Shown: positions 19,014 through 25,890 of the stretch, in pieces
Layout of the letters: each line of letters starts with the position of its first letter
Numbering within the stretch: the stretch's first letter is position 1
Assembly (NCBI GenBank): GCA_030157785.1
Contig: JAOAUC010000022.1
Coordinates: forward strand, 1-64,000
DNA length: 64,000 nucleotides
DNA from: Zoogloea oleivorans
GTDB lineage: Bacteria; Pseudomonadota; Gammaproteobacteria; Burkholderiales; Rhodocyclaceae
Reading direction: 5' to 3'
Position numbers and translations under genes: made by a program
The notes under the pieces: generated by a model
Seen by the model: the letters and a program-made list of their open reading frames with translations, nothing else
Database searches by the model: none
What the model was told of the DNA's origin: nothing

Positions 19014-20095
19014 ATATCTTTGAGTCCGTTCAGTTTGAGAAGACCGGCGGACTCAGCAGCGAGGGCGGCCTCCGACAGGGCAATCTCATAGTTTGATGTC
19101 GAAGTACCATAGCTTAGCCGCAAGATGCCCGCATCAAATGCCCAGTGGCAGAGCTTGCTTAAGCAAAGTCCGTTGCTGACGGCGTTCAAGTTATACTCTG
19201 CCCACGGAAGAATATGGGCAGCATCTACGCCGGAACTTCCAGTCGCAGGAGTTTTGGGAAGCCGCATTCCAGAGAACAGACAGGTATGGTTGTATGCCTG
19301 ACGAACTTCGTTACTGAACCTAGCTCCCGCTGCACCACGCATTGCGACCTGCTGCCAAACCTTGATTCTGTTTCTTGCGGCCTCCTTCAGTTCTTCAAGA
19401 TTCTCTTCCCCAAGGGCCATCGCCTCTTCAATGTCAGTGGAGTGAACCCCAAGCCACATCAGCTCATCAAGATTGGGTAAGTTTAGAGCTTTGGTTATGT
19501 GACGAAGAGGGTCATCAGATTCTATATTAGATAGTCGTATTGATTCGGCTGCACCAATCACAGCTTTAACATCGCGAAGGTTAAAAGCATTCCTGTGTCG
19601 AAGGATCGCGCTGGCAAGAGCAGAACTATGCTTAGAAGCAGCCTCCCAACAAGCCATAACAATGCGCAAGCGTTCAATTACATCAAGTCGAACAGAGTCG
19701 AACGTTGAGTTAGAAAGAACCATCTGCGTTGGCGAAACAACTATCTCAGTGCTTGATAACTCCACCACATCAAACGGAATGGACGTCACGGAGAAGTTGT
19801 CTTTGTATATTTGAAGCTTGCCTCCCGGTGTTGCACCGATTTCTCTCTTAGGCTTAGGCAGCAAAAGAATTGCAGCTAAGATTAAATAGACATGGCAATC
19901 GGAGTGAGGATCATGAAGTCTGATACGAGGCTTGCCTTGGGTGTGGCGGACAAAGTTATTGGAGGGAAATCTGCACCCTGGAAGCAGTTCTAAAGCAATC
20001 TCACGGTCGAATACGTCATGAACACGTATAGCCTCATGGCTCCCTGCCACTTCGTACTCACCTCTGCCTCCACTTGTTCTCAAAGCGATTCGCAT
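18917..20095 (-). CDS. HNH nuclease, probable restriction partner of the C5 methyltransferase
   Basis: The protein has 392 residues. The C-terminal third carries an HNH_2-type nuclease: YNHTCLFSGMRLPK, VDAAHILPWAEYN and NGLCLSKLCHWAFDAGIL (His, Asn, His). The N-terminal ~250 residues (start MRIALRTSGGRGEYEVAGSH) show no domain I know and may bind DNA or hold the specificity. The gene is convergent and overlapping with the methyltransferase and next to Vsr, so a type II restriction role is the simplest inference. A modification-dependent nuclease cannot be excluded. Confidence 0.8.
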   Translation of the reverse strand: MRIALRTSGGRGEYEVAGSHEAIRVHDVFDREIALELLPGCRFPSNNFVRHTQGKPRIRLHDPHSDCHVYLILAAILLLPKPKREIGATPGGKLQIYKDNFSVTSIPFDVVELSSTEIVVSPTQMVLSNSTFDSVRLDVIERLRIVMACWEAASKHSSALASAILRHRNAFNLRDVKAVIGAAESIRLSNIESDDPLRHITKALNLPNLDELMWLGVHSTDIEEAMALGEENLEELKEAARNRIKVWQQVAMRGAAGARFSNEVRQAYNHTCLFSGMRLPKTPATGSSGVDAAHILPWAEYNLNAVSNGLCLSKLCHWAFDAGILRLSYGTSTSNYEIALSEAALAAESAGLLKLNGLKDIQGVVSTSLLPKDSSNWPNPSFLKVYNEALNL

Positions 20096-20381
20096 CCATC
20101 ACCACCGTATCAGTAAGATAGTTGTTCGCTGGTAATGGTACGACAACTGAGGTCACGGTCGATATTTTTTTGGGTTATGTAGCGCGCCAATTCACATCTT
20201 TGACATATGCCCCTACGGTCGACACTTTAGAAATGGGGTGCAATCGATCTCGGTTTCCTACGGCGTCGAGAACTGCTACCTCTGGACAGCTCATATTTTA
20301 CTGTGAGCTTAACTTCGGGAACTCCCGATACCTCGGGAAGTACCGAAGAACGCATTTCCGAAACCACTACAGGCACCACGA

Positions 20382-21977
20382 CTAGATTTCGCCCCCCCCT
20401 TCTTCAAAAACGCCCCTGAGAATCTGAGTGCCCGGGAAGTCGAGCGGCGTAAGCAAAAGCTTGAGATAACTATCCGCATCGAAATTTCCGCGGTGATCGG
20501 TTAATGGAAGAACCAGGGGGGCGCTAAGTCCATTAACTTGAGCAACTACGGCTACTTTGGGAAACAATAGCAATTTCGATACAAGCTGCTGCATACGCAA
20601 TCCGAACTCAGCTCGCAATGCTTCGTCTGTACTTCCTTTCTTAAACGCGCAGAGGATTGAGGTGGCATCCATGGTCACAGCCTGAGGTAGTGAGGCAATC
20701 CCTGCACGCAATGCAGCAACTTCAGTCTTCTTCGAGCGGTAATGGTCTTGAAGCTCGCGGAGGCGAGGAATAAAGGTGGTCGCCACATCCTCCCCTACCT
20801 CAATCGCTTCTTTGATATTCGCGATACGTCTCTCGGTCTCGATTAAGTCAGGTTCGACAACCTTTATTCTTGCGGTCATCCTGTCACGTTTTGCGCGGCT
20901 ATCAAAATGCTCTGACCATGATTCGATCAACTTGGGCAGCAATGCTCCAAGCAATAGACGCTGAGAAATTGCACCTGATTTGCAAATCCCCCTCACTCGC
21001 CCGCGGCACGAGTAATTGGAGTACTCCCCCGGATGAAATGCATACCCTGAACCGCAATTTCCGCAAAACAAAAGGCCACGGAACGGATTGGCAGCTCCTA
21101 TGGCGTGCTTCCCCTTTGCAAAGCTTCTGCTATCCATCGACGCATTGGCTCTAAGGTATAGCTCTTCATCAATGATCGTAGGATACCAATCCGTTACGAC
21201 ATCACCGGTCGGGATTCGCTTACGATTTTGTAGAAGGTGAAACTCATGCTCACCGAGCACCGCCCGAGACCGAATCAACCGACGCACCATTGATAGGTGC
21301 CATCCGGAGCCTTTGTTTCGCCTCTTTGACGGGACGGGCCAGCCTCCGGCATTTGCTCTTGCGGCTGCGCTTGTAGTTCCATGGCCTTCCGCAACAAATT
21401 CAAATACACGCCTCACCGACTCAACCATCTCAGGGATAGGCACAAACTGGCCATCTTTTTTTTCCAGCCATCCTGGCCAGGTGAACTGGGAACGGTTTCG
21501 AGAAGTCCTTGCAGCGCTGCGTGCGTTGCCCACCATCGTGGACTTGCGCTCGCTCTCTTCGCGAGCCCTACTTAGTTCAAGCGTCGCAGGTAATATAACC
21601 CTGAGGTCAGAAATGTTCTCTTCCGTATAGAGCTGGCCATCCTTCAGGTTGACGAGCGAGATCCCCTTAAACACCAAACCGAGCAACGTAAATAGACTGA
21701 TACCGACCTTTTCTCGGGAGAATCGGTCGAGGTCTTCAACGATGACTACCGAACCTCGGGACAGCAACCCATTCATGACCTCCAGTTGCAGATCGTCAAA
21801 TACTCCGAGGTTACGCCCGTAATAGGCCGACACGCCTTCATCAACAATTTCGCGCGTAATTGCGAGCCCGTGCTCAGCGCAGTATCGCTGTGCGGCTTCC
21901 CGTTGCCGGCGCAGACTGTCCCCGTCTGCTTGCCCAGCAGACGAGAAACGTGCATAAAGGATGACGTCTTTGACCAT
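20382..21977 (-). CDS. Large serine recombinase (integrase of the element)
   Basis: The protein has 531 residues. The N-terminal resolvase domain begins DVILYARFSSAGQADGDSLR, with the catalytic Ser at about residue 12, then EIVDEGVSAYYGR and VVIVEDLDRFSRE. The Recombinase domain follows (about 160-290), then a zinc ribbon (CGNCGSGYAFHPGE, YSCRGRVRGICKSG). The C-terminus has a coiled-coil stretch (about 370-430), which in this class governs integration versus excision. It ends 45 bp from attR, as expected for a unidirectional site-specific integrase. A TATAAT on its strand (22009 to 22004) lies inside the attachment site. Confidence 0.95.
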   Translation of the reverse strand: MVKDVILYARFSSAGQADGDSLRRQREAAQRYCAEHGLAITREIVDEGVSAYYGRNLGVFDDLQLEVMNGLLSRGSVVIVEDLDRFSREKVGISLFTLLGLVFKGISLVNLKDGQLYTEENISDLRVILPATLELSRAREESERKSTMVGNARSAARTSRNRSQFTWPGWLEKKDGQFVPIPEMVESVRRVFEFVAEGHGTTSAAARANAGGWPVPSKRRNKGSGWHLSMVRRLIRSRAVLGEHEFHLLQNRKRIPTGDVVTDWYPTIIDEELYLRANASMDSRSFAKGKHAIGAANPFRGLLFCGNCGSGYAFHPGEYSNYSCRGRVRGICKSGAISQRLLLGALLPKLIESWSEHFDSRAKRDRMTARIKVVEPDLIETERRIANIKEAIEVGEDVATTFIPRLRELQDHYRSKKTEVAALRAGIASLPQAVTMDATSILCAFKKGSTDEALRAEFGLRMQQLVSKLLLFPKVAVVAQVNGLSAPLVLPLTDHRGNFDADSYLKLLLTPLDFPGTQILRGVFEEGGGEI

Positions 21978-22000
21978 GTAAGCCCCTACTTAAAGCGATA

Positions 22001-22034
22001 GAGATTATATGGCAAACATCTTGATGTTCGGCGA
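22001..22034 (+). other. attR: right attachment junction, with recombinase promoter element
   Basis: The element arm GAGATTATATGGCAAACATC ends at 22020, followed by the shared TTGATGTT (22021-22028) and host sirtuin DNA CGGCGACTGG. On the minus strand the arm contains a perfect TATAAT 27 bp upstream of the recombinase start. The matching -35 would fall in host DNA when integrated and in element DNA when circular. Confidence 0.88.
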
Positions 22035-22308
22035 CTGGGGCTGGCTACCCCGACGTACGGCGGTCCAGCGTCAGCGCCTGGAAAGCTGGCTGCAATCCAC
22101 CGCACGCCCGGTCGTCATCGAAATCGGCGCCGGCACACACGTCCCCACCGTACGCTGGTTCAGCGAGACGCTCGGCGAACCACTCATCCGTATCAACCCC
22201 ACCGAGCCCGACATACCCGGACGCGGCGTCAGCCTGCCCATCGGCGGCCTTGCAGCGCTGACGGGGATCCACGACGCCCTTTCCAGAACCAGTTTTTTCG
22301 CTGACTGA
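22021..22308 (+). pseudogene. 3' part of the split sirtuin gene
   Basis: This segment encodes the last ~95 residues of the sirtuin: LMFGDWGWLPRRTAVQRQRL, VVIEIGAGTHVPTVRWFSE (NAD-binding region) and LIRINPTEPDIPG. It continues exactly in frame from the fragment ending at 11198. The element arm supplies an in-frame ATG at 22009 (M-A-N-I-L-M-F), so a 99-residue stub might be translated, but it would lack the catalytic His and the NAD loop. The rejoined gene would encode about 279 residues, a normal sirtuin size. Confidence 0.92.
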
Positions 22309-22317
22309 GCGCCCGCT

Positions 22318-22333
22318 TGTTTCACGTGAAACA
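22318..22333. promoter_or_regulatory. parS: parS centromere site (perfect consensus)
   Basis: TGTTTCACGTGAAACA is the exact 16-bp ParB-binding palindrome used for chromosome segregation in most bacteria. It lies between the sirtuin 3' fragment and the TSUP gene, about 17 kb from dnaA and immediately outside the integrative element. Confidence 0.93.
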
Positions 22334-22339
22334 TACCTG

Positions 22340-23104
22340 ATGGATTTACCTCTTCTGTTTCTTGCCGTGGGTGCGTTCTCCGCCGGCGTGGTGGACGCCG
22401 TCGTTGGTGGCGGCGGACTCATCCAGATTCCGATGTTGTTCTCCACCTATCCACAGGCATTGCCCGCCACCCTGTTCGGCACCAACAAGCTGGCCAGCGT
22501 ATTCGGTACAAGCAGTGCAGCGATCCAGTATGGCCGCCGGCTGGCAATACCCTGGCGAATTGCAGGGCCAGCAGCCATCGCCGCCGCACTGGGTTCATGG
22601 CTGGGAGCCCGGGCGGTGGTCCTGTTTCCGCCTGCAGCCCTGCGCCCGCTCATCCTGACGCTACTGATTCTCGTCGCCATCTACACCTTCCTGCGCAAGG
22701 ACTTCGGCGTCATCCAGCGACCATTCACCGACCGCTCCCGCGAGGGGCAACTGGCCGTCCTGATCGGTATCGTCATCGGCTTTTACGATGGTTTCTTCGG
22801 CCCCGGCACCGGCAGCTTCCTGATCTTTTTGTTCATCCGCTTTCTCGGCATGGACTTCCTGCATGCGTCCGTGTCGGCCAAGATCGTCAATGTGAGCACC
22901 AACATTGCCGCCATCGCAGTCTTCGTCTCCCACGGCGAGATACTCTGGAAGGTGGCCGCCATCATGGCATGCTGCAACCTGATGGGCTCCCGGGTCGGCA
23001 CCACTCTCGCCTTACGTCACGGTGCCGTTTTCATCCGCAAGGCCTTTCTCGTCGTCGTAGTCGTGCTGATCCTGCGCTTCTCCGCCGACACCTTCTTGCG
23101 TTGA
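22340..23104 (+). CDS. TSUP (TauE/SafE) family membrane permease
   Basis: This is a 254-residue integral membrane protein with about eight predicted helices. It has the typical duplicated TSUP motifs: GAFSAGVVDAVVGGGGLIQI near the N-terminus and GFYDGFFGPGTGSFLIFLF in the second half. Family members export sulfite, sulfoacetate or related anions; the substrate cannot be told here. It is flanked by two parS sites. Its stop comes just before the second site. Confidence 0.9.
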   Translation: MDLPLLFLAVGAFSAGVVDAVVGGGGLIQIPMLFSTYPQALPATLFGTNKLASVFGTSSAAIQYGRRLAIPWRIAGPAAIAAALGSWLGARAVVLFPPAALRPLILTLLILVAIYTFLRKDFGVIQRPFTDRSREGQLAVLIGIVIGFYDGFFGPGTGSFLIFLFIRFLGMDFLHASVSAKIVNVSTNIAAIAVFVSHGEILWKVAAIMACCNLMGSRVGTTLALRHGAVFIRKAFLVVVVVLILRFSADTFLR

Positions 23105-23110
23105 AGAGAG

Positions 23111-23126
23111 TGTTCCACGTGAAACA
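23111..23126. promoter_or_regulatory. parS: Second parS site (one mismatch)
   Basis: TGTTCCACGTGAAACA differs from the parS consensus at one position (T to C), a variant known to be bound by ParB in several species. It overlaps the start region of the spermidine-synthase-like gene and lies 793 bp from the perfect site. Confidence 0.85.
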
Positions 23127-23985
23127 ATCCGGCACTTTCAGCCTCCCGCTCGCCGACGACGCCCGCCTCAGCGTGACTCGTCGCAGCCCTGCCGCGGAGA
23201 CCGTCATCAGCCCCGTCCAGCATATCGACGTGGAAGACAGTGCCAGCTTCGGCCGCCTGTATCGCCTCGATGGCAATGCGATGGCCGCCGAGGCCGACGA
23301 GTTCATGCTCCACGAAAGCCTGGCGCACATCCCCGCCCTCAGCCACCCGGCGCCGACAACGGCACTGATCCTGGGTGGTGGCGATGGCGCCTCGGCCCGT
23401 GAGCTGCTCAAGCACCCCAGCCTGACCCGCATCCTGGTCGCCGAACTCGACCCGGAAGTCGTTCGCGTGGTGAGCGACAAGATTCCGACCTTGCCCGCCG
23501 GCGCGCTCACCAACTCCCGCGTCACGCTGCGCATCGGCGACGCCGCCCATACCCTGAGCACGGCGCAACAGGCTGGCGAACGCTTCGACCTGATCCTGTT
23601 CGACCTCACCGAAACCGACGACCCCGCCTGCGCCCACCTCCATGGAGACGATTTTCTGCACCTGTGCGCGGCCAGCCTGACGCCCCGGGGTATGATCCAC
23701 GTCCAGCTCGGTTCGCCCTTCTATCAGCCGCACAAGACCGCCGCCCTGCACCAGCGTCTGCGCACCGTGTTTCCCTCGGTGCGCACCAGCCTGATCAGCG
23801 TGCCCCTTTATGGCGGCCCCTGGCTCTTGGCCTGCGCCAGCGCCCTTGATCCGCAGGACGACTGCGAGGCTAGCCTCGCCATCCGCCTGGCCGAACGGCG
23901 AATCACCGGCCTGCGCTACTACAACCCGGCCCTGCACCACGCCAGCCAGGCCCTGCCCAACTACATTCGCGAACTCCTCGCCTGA
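23119..23985 (+). CDS. Spermidine synthase-like methyltransferase-fold protein
   Basis: The protein is about 288 residues with a Rossmann methyltransferase fold of the polyamine aminopropyltransferase type: DEFMLHESLAHIPAL, ALILGGGDGASARELLKHP, AELDPEVVRVV and FDLILFDLTETDDP, then HGDDFLHLCAASLTPRGM. I place the start at GTG 23119 because GAAGAGAG lies about 10 bases upstream; GTG 23110 is the alternative. A parS site overlaps this region, so ParB binding might affect expression. No decarboxylase partner is nearby, so the real substrate is uncertain. Confidence 0.82.
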   Translation: MKQSGTFSLPLADDARLSVTRRSPAAETVISPVQHIDVEDSASFGRLYRLDGNAMAAEADEFMLHESLAHIPALSHPAPTTALILGGGDGASARELLKHPSLTRILVAELDPEVVRVVSDKIPTLPAGALTNSRVTLRIGDAAHTLSTAQQAGERFDLILFDLTETDDPACAHLHGDDFLHLCAASLTPRGMIHVQLGSPFYQPHKTAALHQRLRTVFPSVRTSLISVPLYGGPWLLACASALDPQDDCEASLAIRLAERRITGLRYYNPALHHASQALPNYIRELLA

Positions 23986-23990
23986 AGCCC

Positions 23991-25313
23991 ATGCACAACC
24001 GTACCCGCACCAAGCCCGACACACCCGCCGCCCTGCCCGAGGACAGCCTCGCCTACGCCCAGTTGACCGCGGCCCAACTCGTCGCCGACGTAGTCGCCGG
24101 TGGCACCCTGACCGAGGCCCTGGCCAAACTGTGGATTGCCCGTCCGGCCACCCCGCCGGGAGTGCGTGGTGCCATTCTCGATCTCGCCTACGGCACCCTG
24201 CGCGACTTCGGGCGCCAGGATTTTGTCCTCGACAAACTGCTCCAGAAGCCCCTGCAGGAACCCGTCCAATCGTTGCTGCGGGTAGCCCTGCACCGCCTCG
24301 ACACCCGTCCTGACACCGCCCATACCACCGTCGACCAAGCTGTCGGCGCCGCGGCAACCGTCCTCGGCGGCAACTTCAAGGGCGTCGCCAACGGCGTCCT
24401 GCGCAACGCCCTGCGCCAGGCTGCCGACCTCAACAAAGCCGCCGATGCCGACATGGTTTCCGAGTTCCGGCACCCGGCCTGGTGGATCCGCCGTATCCGC
24501 ACGCAGTACCCGGACAACTGGCGGAGCATCCTCGCCGCCGGCAACACTCACCCGCCAATGGCCCTGCGCATCAACCCCCTGCGCGCCACCCGCGACGAAA
24601 CCCTGGAGAGCTTCGCCGAAGCCGAACTGCCGGTTCGCGTGTTGCCCAACGGCGCCCTGCTGCTCGACCGCCCGGTGCCCGTGGCGCGCATCCCCGGCTT
24701 TGCCGAAGGCTGCGTCAGCGTGCAGGACGCCGGCGCCCAGTACGCCGCCCTGCACCTGGATCTGGCCGATGGCCAGCGCGTCCTCGATGCCTGCTCTGCC
24801 CCCGGCGGCAAGACAGCCCACATTCTCGAAAGCGCCGACGTCATGCTGACGGCCCTCGACACCGATCCGGCCCGGGCCCGCCGTGTCAGCGAGAACCTCG
24901 ACCGCCTCGGCCTCCAGGCCACGGTGAAAGCCGCCGACTGCCGCGATCTGAACCGCTGGTGGAACGGCCGCCCCTTCGATCGCATCCTGGCCGACGTTCC
25001 CTGCTCCGCCTCCGGTGTCGTCCGCCGCAACCCGGACATCAAGTGGCTGCGCCGCTCCGACGATATCGCCCGTTTTGCAGCACAACAAAAAGAGATCCTC
25101 GAAGCCCTGTGGCAGGTCCTCGCGCCGGGTGGCAAAATGCTCTATGTCACCTGCTCCGTGTTTGCCGAAGAAAACCGGGACCAAATTGCCGCTTTCGCAG
25201 CGCGTCACCCCGACTGCCGCTGCCTGCCCATTGCGGAGCAACCCGACTGCCAGTACCTGCCTTGCGCCGAACATGACGGATTTTTCTACTCCCTGCTCGA
25301 GAAAGCTCCCTGA
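23991..25313 (+). CDS. rsmB: 16S rRNA (cytosine(967)-C(5))-methyltransferase RsmB
   Basis: RsmB methylates C967 of 16S rRNA. The 440-residue protein has an N-terminal NusB-like RNA-binding domain (LTEALAKLW to about 165) and a C-terminal SAM domain. Key motifs are QDAGAQYAAL, VLDACSAPGGKTAHILE, DVPCSASGVVRRNPDIKWLR (PC motif) and MLYVTCSVFAEENRDQI (TC motif with the catalytic Cys). It starts 5 bp after the preceding stop and overlaps the next gene by 41 bp, heading the rsmB-DUF4390-ntrYX-trkAH run. Confidence 0.95.
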   Translation: MHNRTRTKPDTPAALPEDSLAYAQLTAAQLVADVVAGGTLTEALAKLWIARPATPPGVRGAILDLAYGTLRDFGRQDFVLDKLLQKPLQEPVQSLLRVALHRLDTRPDTAHTTVDQAVGAAATVLGGNFKGVANGVLRNALRQAADLNKAADADMVSEFRHPAWWIRRIRTQYPDNWRSILAAGNTHPPMALRINPLRATRDETLESFAEAELPVRVLPNGALLLDRPVPVARIPGFAEGCVSVQDAGAQYAALHLDLADGQRVLDACSAPGGKTAHILESADVMLTALDTDPARARRVSENLDRLGLQATVKAADCRDLNRWWNGRPFDRILADVPCSASGVVRRNPDIKWLRRSDDIARFAAQQKEILEALWQVLAPGGKMLYVTCSVFAEENRDQIAAFAARHPDCRCLPIAEQPDCQYLPCAEHDGFFYSLLEKAP

Positions 25314-25890
25314 GCGCCGCCGCTTTCTGCAGCAGGCTGCCGGCCTCGCTGCGGGAACCTGGCTCGCTCTCGGTGCCGCGCCGGCCCATGCCGCCGAGGC
25401 GGAGATCCGCGCGGCCGCCATCATCCAGAGCGACGACCAGTACATCCTCAACGTGGACATCGCCGCCGAGCTCACCCCGCTGCTGGCCGATGTGGTGGCC
25501 CGCGGCGTGTCGCTCTACTTCGTCACCGAATTCGAACTGAGCGCCCCCCGCTGGTACTGGCTTGACGAAGAAGTCGTCACCAAAACGCTGACCTACCGTC
25601 TCTCCTACCAGTCCCTCACACGCCAGTACCGCCTCACCACCGGCGCCCTGCACCAGAACTTCGGCAGCGCCGAAGAAGCCATGCGCACCATGCTGCGCAT
25701 CCGCAACTGGGGCATTGCCGACCGCAACGCCCTGCGCGTCGGGCGCAGCTATAACGCCGCCCTGCGCTTCCGGCTGGACGTGGGCGAGCTGCCCAAACCA
25801 CTGCAGGTCAGCGCCTTCGGACGCAAGGACTGGAACCTCAGCAGCGACTGGTACCGCTGGACTTTCCTCGCGGCCCGGGAATCCAAATGA
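25273..25890 (+). CDS. DUF4390 exported protein
   Basis: The protein has 205 residues from ATG 25273, which lies inside the 3' end of rsmB. The N-terminus is an export signal with a twin-arginine look: ERRRFLQQAAGLAAGTWLAL and a cleavage-like APAHA. The mature part is the beta-rich DUF4390 domain (RYWLDE-like RWYWLDEEVV, LTYRLSYQSLTRQYRLTTGA, FGRKDWNLSSDWYRWTF). In betaproteobacteria this gene regularly sits between rsmB and an NtrY-type kinase, overlapping both, as here. Its function is unknown; it may sense or signal to the kinase. Confidence 0.85.
   Translation: MTDFSTPCSRKLPERRRFLQQAAGLAAGTWLALGAAPAHAAEAEIRAAAIIQSDDQYILNVDIAAELTPLLADVVARGVSLYFVTEFELSAPRWYWLDEEVVTKTLTYRLSYQSLTRQYRLTTGALHQNFGSAEEAMRTMLRIRNWGIADRNALRVGRSYNAALRFRLDVGELPKPLQVSAFGRKDWNLSSDWYRWTFLAARESK

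Larger units (their letters stand above)
11193..22022. mobile_element. 10.8-kb serine-recombinase integrative element inserted in a sirtuin gene
   Basis: The boundaries follow from the interrupted sirtuin reading frame and the shared TTGATGTT octamer (distance 10,830 bp). Joining the element's two ends gives an attP with perfect 9-bp inverted arms around a central TT, plus outer GAGATT/AATCTC blocks; this is the usual geometry for large serine integrases. Cargo from left to right: a small minus-strand ORF, a structured non-coding region, a replication-relaxation-like protein, two unknown proteins, a gpA-type HUH initiator, Vsr, a C5 methyltransferase, an HNH nuclease and the recombinase. Base composition is mosaic: the right half (17-22 kb) is clearly more AT-rich than the chromosome. 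I see no type IV secretion genes or classical relaxase, so self-transfer is unlikely; mobilisation or replicative excision through the HUH protein is possible. Confidence 0.92.

Noticed and set aside
11193-22022. The element as a prophage
   Set aside because: It has a gpA-type initiator and an integrase but no capsid, tail, packaging or lysis genes.
11193-22022. The element as a self-transmissible ICE
   Set aside because: I see no coupling protein, type IV secretion genes or classical relaxase in its 10.8 kb.
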